Assembly (NCBI RefSeq): GCF_014836335.1
Contig: NZ_JACSRA010000019.1
Span: 20,646 to 84,645 of the forward strand
Direction of reading: 5' to 3'
From: Clostridium cibarium
GTDB taxonomy: Bacteria; Bacillota; Clostridia; Clostridiales; Clostridiaceae
Length of the DNA: 64,000 bases
Below are positions 8,885-16,499 of this stretch, one piece after another. Each line of letters begins with the position of its first letter. Positions within the stretch are counted from its first letter, which is position 1. The notes beneath the pieces are model-generated. The model worked only from the letters and a program-made list of their open reading frames with translations, was not told the DNA's origin and made no database searches. A program made the translations under genes and the position numbers.

Positions 8885-9568
8885 TTACTTATATAAATCC
8901 GCTGACATTTTTATTAAAAGCTCCTCATCTAATATTTCATAATATTTTTCCTTCTTCCTTATTGCTCCCTTTTTTATAAAAGCTTCTAGCGTCCTTAATA
9001 GATGTCTATAACTAGTTCCAAGTAATTCAGCTATTTCAGTTAGATTCCCATTAAATCTAAGACTTCCATCTACTTCTTCTTTCATAACCAGTATATAACT
9101 AGCAAGCCTATTTTCTAAAGGATATACTAAATTAATAGAACTATTTTGAGAAGTTTCTTTTAACTTTTTACTAATAGAATTACAGGCATATCTTAAATAC
9201 TTTAAATCATTTATTAATATTTCACGAACCTTATCTACAGGCAGAGCTATGCAGTATGCATCTTCTATTGCCTGGATATTTGCATCAGCAAGTTCAGAAT
9301 TAATAAGTTCCAAATCCCCAAGTATCATAAGTGGATGATTAAAGGATAATAGTATATTTTTTCCGTTCTTATGAGTTTTAAATACTTTTAGCCTTCCTTC
9401 AACTGCAAAGAAAAGATAATTTATTTTTTCATTTTGTCTACAAAGATACTCGTTCTTTTTAAAACATAAAAGCTCCATGAAACTTTCCATATCATTTGTA
9501 AATACATCATTTATATTATATTTTTCTATATACATAGATTTAAGTTTTTTACTTCTAATTTTATTCAT
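8885..9568 (-). CDS. Crp/Fnr-family transcription regulator (YeiL-like)
   Basis: The N-terminal cyclic-nucleotide-binding fold (about residues 20-125, with YLCRQNEKINYLFFAVEGRLKVF) is followed by a Crp-type winged helix (about 165-210, with TEIAELLGTSYRHLLRTLEAF). There is no cluster-type Cys pattern as in Fnr. The start at 9568 is chosen because the GAGG ribosome binding site lies within the longer frame that begins at 9580. It is divergent from two DUF606 transporter genes, with a perfect palindrome between them that is likely its operator. It probably controls the transporter pair; the effector is unknown. Confidence 0.87.
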   Translation of the reverse strand: MNKIRSKKLKSMYIEKYNINDVFTNDMESFMELLCFKKNEYLCRQNEKINYLFFAVEGRLKVFKTHKNGKNILLSFNHPLMILGDLELINSELADANIQAIEDAYCIALPVDKVREILINDLKYLRYACNSISKKLKETSQNSSINLVYPLENRLASYILVMKEEVDGSLRFNGNLTEIAELLGTSYRHLLRTLEAFIKKGAIRKKEKYYEILDEELLIKMSADLYK

Positions 9569-9598
9569 AATCATCCTCATAATTTTTTATTCTAAGTT

Positions 9599-9620
9599 TA
9601 ATATGACATATGTCATATTA
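9599..9620. promoter_or_regulatory. Perfect 22-bp palindrome, likely operator of the Crp/Fnr regulator
   Basis: The inner bases ATATGACATATGTCATAT belong to a fully symmetric 22-bp site in the divergent intergenic region. The half-site TGACA is Crp/Fnr-like. Its centre lies roughly 40 bases upstream of a plausible start of the transporter transcript (TATGAT at 9635-9640), which suits an activator touching polymerase. Confidence 0.7.
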
Positions 9621-9672
9621 ATTATCAATGATTTTATGATAGATTATTTATAGAAATGGAGGGAAACAAATT

Positions 9673-10095
9673 TTGTACAATATTTATTCTATAATCATAG
9701 GCGCATTAATCGGTCTTATGACAAGTCTTAATGGTATTTTATCAACATATACAGGAAATTATATATCAAGTGTTTTAATTCATTTTGTAGGTCTTATAGG
9801 AGTAGTTGCTATATTAATCTTTACAAAAACTAAGCTAACCTTTGATAAAACTCTTCCCTTAACCCTATATAGTGCTGGAGTTATTGGTGTTTTTACAGTT
9901 TTATTTAATAACTATACCTTTGTTCCAATAGGAGCTAGTTTAACCATGGCTCTTGGATTATTAGGACAGACATTATCTTCTATAATAATAGACAACTTTG
10001 GCTTACTTGGAGTTAAGGTAAATAAATTTAATAAGAAAAAAATAATTGGACTAGTAATTATATCTATTGGAATAATTATTATGACTATTTATTAA
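9673..10095 (+). CDS. DUF606/YdcZ-type DMT transporter half, first subunit
   Basis: The 140-residue protein has about five hydrophobic segments and the pattern of the DUF606 (YdcZ) branch of drug/metabolite transporters (GALIGLMTSLNG, IHFVGLIG, LGLLGQTLSS). These half-size proteins usually occur as pairs that form a heterodimer. The start is a TTG at 9673, nine bases after GGAGGG; no better-placed ATG exists. The second subunit follows after 10 bases. The substrate is unknown. The divergent Crp/Fnr gene and its palindrome suggest regulated expression. Confidence 0.85.
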   Translation: MYNIYSIIIGALIGLMTSLNGILSTYTGNYISSVLIHFVGLIGVVAILIFTKTKLTFDKTLPLTLYSAGVIGVFTVLFNNYTFVPIGASLTMALGLLGQTLSSIIIDNFGLLGVKVNKFNKKKIIGLVIISIGIIIMTIY

Positions 10096-10105
10096 TGGAG
10101 GGTTT

Positions 10106-10549
10106 ATGCTTTATATATTAATTGCAATTTTAGCTGGAGTTGCTATAGTTGTTTCTAGAATTATAAATTCAAATTTAGCCGTGAAGATTGGACTTTTTCA
10201 AAGTACATTTTACAATTTTTTAACTGGACTATTATTTTCAACTATTATTTTAGTAATAAGTAGAGAATCGTTAAATATTTCTCTTAATTCTATACCCTTT
10301 TTAGCTTATTTAGGAGGACTTATTGGAGTGATTTCTATTTCTATTTCAAACCATGTGGCTCAAAAAATTTCTGCCTTTTATATGGCTCTTCTTATATTTA
10401 TTGGACAATTATTTATAGGAATATTTATTGATTACTTCTCTTTAAATCAATTATCCTTAGGAAAAGTAATTGGTGGAATTATAGTTGTAATTGGACTTGG
10501 ATATAACTTACTTGTTGATAAGAAAGAAGCTGAGTCTAAAGCAAATTAA
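10106..10549 (+). CDS. DUF606/YdcZ-type DMT transporter half, second subunit
   Basis: The 147-residue membrane protein is homologous in layout to the preceding gene (LAGVAIVVSRIINSNLA, GLFQSTFYNFLTGLLFS, GGLIGVISISISNH, IGQLFIGIFID). A GGAGGG ribosome binding site overlaps the end of the first subunit's gene. The pair is the typical two-gene DUF606 arrangement, and the two proteins probably assemble as antiparallel partners. The gene is followed by a long imperfect hairpin (10552-10596) and a second perfect inverted repeat. Confidence 0.85.
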   Translation: MLYILIAILAGVAIVVSRIINSNLAVKIGLFQSTFYNFLTGLLFSTIILVISRESLNISLNSIPFLAYLGGLIGVISISISNHVAQKISAFYMALLIFIGQLFIGIFIDYFSLNQLSLGKVIGGIIVVIGLGYNLLVDKKEAESKAN

Positions 10550-10551
10550 AA

Positions 10552-10596
10552 GCTGATAAAATGCAGCCACTATGTCTAAAGCCGCATTTTACCAGC
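10552..10596 (+). terminator. Probable terminator of the DUF606 pair
   Basis: A stem of 12 pairs with one mismatch (GCTG-TAAAATGC against GCATTTTA-CAGC) starts three bases after the stop codon. The T-run after it is poor, so confidence is moderate. Confidence 0.55.
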
Positions 10597-10604
10597 ATAT
10601 TCTT

Positions 10605-10644
10605 ATATTCTTCAGAATATTTATGGTAGTATTCTGAAGAATAT
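10605..10644. repeat. 15-bp perfect inverted repeat with internally palindromic arms
   Basis: ATATTCTTCAGAATA (10605-10619) is repeated as its exact complement at 10630-10644 across a 10-base spacer. Each arm is itself nearly a palindrome (ATATTC-TTCA-GAATAT). It sits between the convergent DUF606 and GyrI-fusion genes. It may be a second terminator or a protein binding site. Confidence 0.6.
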
Positions 10645-10693
10645 CATTAATATTAACCCTGTACCTTCTCTATTAATTTCTACTTTCTAAACA

Positions 10694-11764
10694 TTAATAA
10701 GATAGATACAACCTTCTATAAGCTACTTTTCTATTAAAATTAATAAACTTTCTATACACATTTTTCCCTTCATATTCATATAAAGATATTATTTCAGGAA
10801 TAATTTCAAAAACTTTATTCTCCATAAGTTTTGAATAAGTCTTGTATGAACCAGAATAATTTTCCTTATAAAGCTTTTTAAAATCTTTGAAATATTCATC
10901 ATAAATAGAACCTATTTTTCCTATTTTACCTTCAACTTGAATATTATCCACACACAAAGCTACATTTCTATTTTTATTAATATCTTTAACTTTTCTAAAT
11001 TCCTTGTCTGTTTGAAAATAAAACTTTCTACTATAAATGATTATACTCATACTTCTTGAAGAGACTCGCTCTCCATCTGCTGTAGATAAAACCATTACTT
11101 TGTTGTTTCTAAGTCTATCAAAAAATTCTCTACTTTCTTCTTCAAAGTTAAGGATCTCCTCCTCTTCTTTGTAAACAGGCTGCCTAATTATAGTTTTCAA
11201 AGAATTCTCCTCAGTCTTCCTTGCATCATTTAAATAAATTTCATGATGTTTTCCTCTCATGGAATAACCTTTTTCCTTTATAATCCTATGAAGCGCTGAG
11301 ATTTTTTCCTTTTCCTTATTATATGGTCCAATATGAAGAAGCTGGAAGCACCTATTTTCATTCATTTCTCTATACAAAACTTCTTTTATCACTTCATTTT
11401 TGCTTTTTACATAAGCTTCTTCTTTAGCTACCTCTATATCATCTTCTTCAACATAGTTAGGTATTTCAATCATAGCTCTCCATTTCCATTCTTCCTTATT
11501 TTCCTCGCTATTAACTCCCCACCAAAGTCCACTTAATGGCATAACCATAAAATCTAAGTTTCTATTCTTATAAATAAATTTCAAAGAATATGCAACCTTA
11601 TATAAAGCTCCAATTGCCATTTTATACTTCTCATTAGTATTAGGGTCACCTTCTCCATCTATTGTTATATAAAAAGCCTTCTTACAAAACACTTCTTTTA
11701 TTTCTCCATCCTTTCCTGTGTAAAGTTCTTTGTTTTCCTTTTTTAAATCTAACTTCTCTCCCAT
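10694..11764 (-). CDS. Fusion of a GyrI-like ligand-binding domain with a flavin (PNPOx-like) split-barrel domain
   Basis: Residues about 1-200 match stand-alone GyrI-like small-molecule-binding proteins (FYITIDGEGDP, YKVAYSLKF, PLSGLWW, QLLHIGPYNKEKEKI). Residues about 210-355 match the pyridoxamine-phosphate-oxidase-like FMN-binding split barrel (FFDRLRNNKVMVLSTADG, SSRSMSIIIYSRKFYFQTD, NVALCVDNIQVEG). The two are joined by a short acidic linker (KEEEEILNFEEE) with no sign of a frameshift. The start at 11764 follows AGGAGG at ideal spacing; the longer frame to 11821 is not needed. The gene follows a WYL regulator closely and is probably controlled by it. It may sense or detoxify a small aromatic or flavin-linked compound; the substrate is unknown. 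Confidence 0.8.
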   Translation of the reverse strand: MGEKLDLKKENKELYTGKDGEIKEVFCKKAFYITIDGEGDPNTNEKYKMAIGALYKVAYSLKFIYKNRNLDFMVMPLSGLWWGVNSEENKEEWKWRAMIEIPNYVEEDDIEVAKEEAYVKSKNEVIKEVLYREMNENRCFQLLHIGPYNKEKEKISALHRIIKEKGYSMRGKHHEIYLNDARKTEENSLKTIIRQPVYKEEEEILNFEEESREFFDRLRNNKVMVLSTADGERVSSRSMSIIIYSRKFYFQTDKEFRKVKDINKNRNVALCVDNIQVEGKIGKIGSIYDEYFKDFKKLYKENYSGSYKTYSKLMENKVFEIIPEIISLYEYEGKNVYRKFINFNRKVAYRRLYLSY

Positions 11765-11827
11765 AAATTTACCTCCTATACTTCTCCTATTATCAGTATA
11801 ATAAAAAAAACAAGACACCATTGTGTC

Positions 11828-12721
11828 CTATTTATATAAATTGTTCATTTCTTTTATTCTATTTTTTATAATATTTCTAACCTTTTCTGGTTCTATGACC
11901 TCTACCTTATTTCCCAAACCTAAGATCAAGCTATAAACCCATTCATCTTCTGGTAACCTAACTTCAATAATTTTGCCATCTATTTTATACTCTTCAAAGT
12001 AATCATCAACTTTTCTAATAAACTCTTCATTAGCTTTTAGCTTTAATTTAATAATATCCTTTGCTCTGTCATCAAAAATATCATCTAGTGAATATTCTCT
12101 ATCTACAATGTACTTTTCTCCTAAACTTATATTATCCATCCTTCTAACTTTAAATATTCTCATATCATTTTTAGAAAGACAAAATCCATAGAGATACCAG
12201 TTCATACTTTTTAAAATCAATTTTATAGGCTCTACTGCTCTATTAGAGAATTCTCCATTTATATTGCTATATTCGAAAGATAAAGTTCTCTTTTCAGAAA
12301 AAGCTCTATCTATTAATTCTAATTTTTTCTTTGTTTTATCTCCACTTCCCCATGAAGAAAAATCTATTAAAATTCTATTTGAAGTTTCTTTAGTATCTAT
12401 TGCTTTAAACTTCTCTATTAAATTTTCTAAATGCTTAGAATTATATGATTTCCCAATTCCATTTAAAAGCTCAGAAATAATATAAACATCATCCGGGCTC
12501 ATAACACTTCCACTAACTCTATAGCTTTCTAATATTTCATATCCACCATCTTTACCTTGATAAGATACTATTGGAATTCCAGCCCTATCTATTGCCATAA
12601 TATCTCTTTGTATTGTTTTAACTGAAACTTCAAATCTATCTGAAAGTTCTTTTGCCGTAGTTCTACCTCTGTTATTTAAAATTGTAATAATACTAATTAA
12701 CCTATCTATCTTCATTTCCAT
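11828..12721 (-). CDS. WYL-domain HTH transcription regulator (YafY/DeoR-like)
   Basis: The N-terminal helix-turn-helix (about residues 5-60, TTAKELSDRFEVSVKTIQRDI) is followed by a WYL domain (about 135-220, with SMNWYLYGFCLSKNDMRIFK) and a WCX-like C-terminus. The ribosome binding site AGGAGG sits 3 bases from the ATG at 12721 and 9 bases from the next ATG at 12715. The second may be the true start (MKIDRLISII). It is upstream of, and in line with, the GyrI/flavin-domain fusion, a common pairing for regulators of this family. It probably acts as a ligand-responsive regulator of that gene and of itself. Confidence 0.88.
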   Translation of the reverse strand: MEMKIDRLISIITILNNRGRTTAKELSDRFEVSVKTIQRDIMAIDRAGIPIVSYQGKDGGYEILESYRVSGSVMSPDDVYIISELLNGIGKSYNSKHLENLIEKFKAIDTKETSNRILIDFSSWGSGDKTKKKLELIDRAFSEKRTLSFEYSNINGEFSNRAVEPIKLILKSMNWYLYGFCLSKNDMRIFKVRRMDNISLGEKYIVDREYSLDDIFDDRAKDIIKLKLKANEEFIRKVDDYFEEYKIDGKIIEVRLPEDEWVYSLILGLGNKVEVIEPEKVRNIIKNRIKEMNNLYK

Positions 12722-12869
12722 TCTCCTCCTATTAATAATACCACGTTAACCTTATATTAAAAATCATTTAATTTTCTAAATTGCCTATATGCTGAACTAT
12801 TTTCCATGTATTAAACATTAACAAAAGCAATATCCTAACTATATAATAATTAAATTGAGGTGAGGTTTT

Positions 12870-15485
12870 ATGTGGTTTAATAAAGATCCCAAGGATGTGA
12901 TAATCGAATTATCAAGTCATCCCGTTGAAGGTTTATCCTCAGCAGAAGCCCGAAGAAGATTAGATAGAGATGGCGAAAATAAATTGGCTGGAAAAAAGAA
13001 AAAAACATTATTTGCTTTATTCCTAGCACAAATTAACGACGCCATGATTTATATACTTATAGCTGCTGCTATTATTTCGGGATTTATGGGTGAAATAAGT
13101 GATTCAATCATAATTTTGATAGTTATTTTAATTAACGCTATTATAGGTGTTGTTCAAGAATCAAAGGCAGAAAAAGCTCTTGAAGCTTTAAAACAATTAA
13201 GTACCCCAAAGGCTTTGGTTAAAAGAGATGGAATTTTAACAGAAATCCCCTCTGAAGAAGTTGTGGTTGGAGATATTGTAATAATAGATGCTGGTAGATA
13301 TATACCAGCTGACCTTAGGCTAATTGAAAGTGCTAATCTTAAAATTGAGGAATCTGCCTTTACAGGTGAATCTCTTCCTTCTGATAAGGATGCTAATATA
13401 TTGATTGTAGCTGAAAAGCCTCAAATTGGTGATATGAAGAATATGGCTTTTATGTCCACCTTAGCTACTTACGGAAGAGGTTCAGGCATTGTTACTGATA
13501 CAGGTATGAATACTGAAATAGGAAAAATTGCAAAGATGCTGGATGAAGAAGAGGACGATACAACACCTCTTCAAAAGAAATTAGCTGGCCTTGGTAAAAC
13601 TTTGGGTTTTGCTGCTGTAGGTATTTGTATTTTAATTTTTGCTATTTCAATGTTTCAAGGTAGAGATTGGTTTGAGATGTTATTAACTGCACTAAGTCTA
13701 GCTGTTGCCGCTATTCCTGAAGGGTTACCTGCTATAGTTGCTATTGTTTTAGCTTTAGGTGTTCAAAGGATGATTAAGGAAAATGCCATAGTAAAAAAAC
13801 TACCTGCTGTTGAAACCTTAGGTTCTGTATCTATTATATGTTCGGACAAAACAGGTACTTTAACCATAAATAGAATGACTGTAAAAAAGACCTTTTTTAA
13901 TGATACCTTAGATATTTTAGACAATTTAGATATTACTAATAATGAAGGTAAACTCCTAGTAGAAGGTATGGTACTTTGTAATGATGCTACCTCTACTGAA
14001 GAATCGAAAACAGGGGATCCTACTGAAATCGCATTACTTGATGTGGGTATAAAATTTAATATATTTAAAGATCCATTAAATGAAGAACATAAAAGGATTA
14101 ATGAAATTCCCTTTGACTCTGATAGAAAACTCATGACCACACTAAATTCCTATGCTAACAAATATAAAGTTTTTACTAAAGGCGCTATTGATTCTTTATT
14201 TAAAATCTGTACTAATATATCAATTAACGGTACAATTTCTCCATTAACTGAAGAGCTTAAAGAAAAACTCTTAAGTAAATCTAATGAAATGAGCGATGAA
14301 GCTCTTAGAGTTCTTGGATTAGCATATAAAGATATAGATACCCCTAACATTCCTTTAGATGATTTTGAAACTAACTTAACATTTGTTGGGCTTATGGGAA
14401 TGATAGATCCTCCAAGAGAAGAGGTTAAGTCTTCTATAGAGCTTTGTAAAGGTGCTGGAATCACACCAATTATGATTACTGGAGATCATAAAAATACCGC
14501 CTTTGCCATAGCTAACGAGCTAAATATGGCTGAAGATATTTCTGAATGTATGTCAGGTAGTGAAATAGATAAATACGAGCAAAATGAATTTAATAAAATA
14601 GTAAATAATTATAAGGTTTTTGCTAGGGTTTCCCCTGAGCATAAGGTTAAAATTGTTAAAGCCTTTAAATCCCATGGTAATATTGTTTCCATGACTGGAG
14701 ATGGGGTTAATGATGCACCATCTTTAAAAGCTGCAGATATTGGAGTTGCTATGGGCATTACAGGTACTGACGTTGCAAAAGGTGCTGCTGACATAATATT
14801 AACCGATGATAATTTTTCTACTATAGTTAATGCAGTCGAGGAAGGAAGAAATATTTATAATAATATTAAAAAGGCCATAATATTTCTACTTTCCTGTAAC
14901 CTTGGGGAAATAGTTGCTTTATTCATAGCTATATTAGTAAACTGGAATTCTCCCCTTTTACCTATTCATATATTGTGGGTTAATTTAATTACTGATAGTT
15001 TTCCTGCTCTTTCCTTAGGCGTTGATCCTATGGATGAAAGTGTAATGGAAGAACCTCCAAGAAACCCTAAAGAAACTCTATTTTCTGGCCACATGGGATT
15101 GTATTTAGCTGTAAATGGAGTACTTATTGGTGCACTTACCCTAATCGCTTTTAAATTTGGTGAAAATATTTATCCCGGGTCATTAAGACATGCACAAACT
15201 TTAGCTTTTGTGGTTTTAAGTGCATCGCAACTATTCTTCTCTCTTAATATGCGAAGCACAAAAAAATCTGTATTTAAACTAGGAATCTTCGGCAATAAAT
15301 ATTTAATTGGTTCCTTTATATTGGGATTAGGAATTCAATTTATAATTATAACAATTCCTTTCTTTGCAGATATATTTAAGGTTTATCCGCTAACTATAAC
15401 TGATTGGATAATAGCTATATTAATTTCTACCGTTCCTCTTATAGTTAATGAATTATTAAAAATAGCAATAAAGAATAAAAAATAA
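12870..15485 (+). CDS. P-type Ca2+-transporting ATPase (P2A/PMCA-like)
   Basis: The 871-residue membrane pump has all the P-type hallmarks: TGES (165-168, actuator), DKTGT with phosphorylated Asp326, and GDGVNDAP (610-617, hinge). The ion-binding positions follow the calcium pump pattern: PEGLP with Glu284 in M4, Asn677 and Glu680 in M5, and Asn705, Thr708 and Asp709 in M6 (NLITDSFPALSLG). The Gly after TD in animal pumps is Ser here, which is frequent in Firmicutes. There are about ten membrane segments and the usual N-terminal cation ATPase domain. A GAGGTGAGG ribosome binding site precedes the ATG. The gene is monocistronic, with its own terminator. It probably exports Ca2+ from the cytoplasm. 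Confidence 0.93.
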   Translation: MWFNKDPKDVIIELSSHPVEGLSSAEARRRLDRDGENKLAGKKKKTLFALFLAQINDAMIYILIAAAIISGFMGEISDSIIILIVILINAIIGVVQESKAEKALEALKQLSTPKALVKRDGILTEIPSEEVVVGDIVIIDAGRYIPADLRLIESANLKIEESAFTGESLPSDKDANILIVAEKPQIGDMKNMAFMSTLATYGRGSGIVTDTGMNTEIGKIAKMLDEEEDDTTPLQKKLAGLGKTLGFAAVGICILIFAISMFQGRDWFEMLLTALSLAVAAIPEGLPAIVAIVLALGVQRMIKENAIVKKLPAVETLGSVSIICSDKTGTLTINRMTVKKTFFNDTLDILDNLDITNNEGKLLVEGMVLCNDATSTEESKTGDPTEIALLDVGIKFNIFKDPLNEEHKRINEIPFDSDRKLMTTLNSYANKYKVFTKGAIDSLFKICTNISINGTISPLTEELKEKLLSKSNEMSDEALRVLGLAYKDIDTPNIPLDDFETNLTFVGLMGMIDPPREEVKSSIELCKGAGITPIMITGDHKNTAFAIANELNMAEDISECMSGSEIDKYEQNEFNKIVNNYKVFARVSPEHKVKIVKAFKSHGNIVSMTGDGVNDAPSLKAADIGVAMGITGTDVAKGAADIILTDDNFSTIVNAVEEGRNIYNNIKKAIIFLLSCNLGEIVALFIAILVNWNSPLLPIHILWVNLITDSFPALSLGVDPMDESVMEEPPRNPKETLFSGHMGLYLAVNGVLIGALTLIAFKFGENIYPGSLRHAQTLAFVVLSASQLFFSLNMRSTKKSVFKLGIFGNKYLIGSFILGLGIQFIIITIPFFADIFKVYPLTITDWIIAILISTVPLIVNELLKIAIKNKK

Positions 15486-15499
15486 TAATATCAACTATA

Positions 15500-15534
15500 A
15501 AACACTTGAGAATAAACTCTCAAGTGTTTTTTTC
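15500..15534 (+). terminator. Terminator of the P-type ATPase gene
   Basis: The 12-bp stem AAACACTTGAGA/TCTCAAGTGTTT has a 6-base loop and is followed by a T-run. Confidence 0.88.
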
Positions 15535-15637
15535 AATGTCTTTGTTTTTTAACGAAACATGCTTTACAATATATAGAGATAGAAACAACTAGATGTCAAT
15601 TTTATCAATCTAAATTTATTATGTAAGGAGTATTTTT

Positions 15638-16456
15638 ATGGTTAATTCAACATCAATATTTTTTATGATTCTTAGTTTTATTCTTAGTGTTATATTACCA
15701 ATCACATTAATAATATTTGTAAAGAAAAAGTATAAGGTTTCATTAAAACCTTTCTTAGTAGGTGTTTTAGCCTTTTTCATTTCAGCTGAAATATTAGAAA
15801 ACTTGCTACATTTATATTTCTTAAATGTTAACCCTACTACTACTGCCTTTTTTGCTAACTCAGCTATAGCATATGCTATTTACGGAGGACTAGCTGCAGG
15901 TATCTTTGAAGAAAGTGCAAGATATATATCCTTTAAATATTTTCTTAAACAAAATAGAAACTTTTTAGATGGTATATCCTATGGACTAGGCCATGGTTCT
16001 ATAGAATCTATCTTAATTGGAGGTATAGCAGCCCTTGGTACCATATCAAATTCTTTAGCAATTAATTCTGGGAAATTCACTTCTATTTCTGAGAAAGCAG
16101 GAATTCCTACAGTTAAAATTAATCTGGTAATAGATCAATATGTAAACACCCCAGTATTTCAATGGATCACTCCTGGAATAGAAAGAGTATTAGCATTAGC
16201 TATTCAAATTGGTTTATCAATTATAGTCCTATATGCAATAAAAGAAAGAAAAAAGCTTTACTTTTTTGCAGCAATTGCTATACATGCAATAGTTGATATT
16301 CCTGCAGCACTTTACCAAAAAGGTGCAATAAGCAATATATACATCTTATATTTAATAATTTTTATAGAAGCTTGTTTAATTTTAACTTGTGCATTTAAAT
16401 TTCTAAGACCAAAATTTTCGAAAAAAGACAACAATGATCTAGACAAAATTTCTTAA
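15638..16456 (+). CDS. YhfC-family intramembrane protein (putative CPBP-like protease)
   Basis: The 272-residue protein has about seven or eight membrane segments. The motifs FEESARY, GLGHGSIESIL and AIHAIVD are spaced as in the YhfC family, which resembles the CAAX-protease/bacteriocin-processing (CPBP) enzymes. The paired Glu residues and the two His residues could be catalytic, but activity has not been shown for most members. An AAGGAG ribosome binding site precedes the ATG. It stands alone between the ATPase and htpG and ends at a bidirectional terminator. Confidence 0.85.
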   Translation: MVNSTSIFFMILSFILSVILPITLIIFVKKKYKVSLKPFLVGVLAFFISAEILENLLHLYFLNVNPTTTAFFANSAIAYAIYGGLAAGIFEESARYISFKYFLKQNRNFLDGISYGLGHGSIESILIGGIAALGTISNSLAINSGKFTSISEKAGIPTVKINLVIDQYVNTPVFQWITPGIERVLALAIQIGLSIIVLYAIKERKKLYFFAAIAIHAIVDIPAALYQKGAISNIYILYLIIFIEACLILTCAFKFLRPKFSKKDNNDLDKIS

Positions 16457-16462
16457 ATATAA

Positions 16463-16496
16463 AAATAAGACATACTCTAAGAGTATGTCTTATTTT
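16463..16496. terminator. Bidirectional terminator between the YhfC gene and htpG
   Basis: The 15-bp stem (AAATAAGACATACTC and its complement) has a 3-base loop and is A/T-flanked on both sides. It serves two convergent genes. Confidence 0.88.
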
Positions 16497-16499
16497 ATA

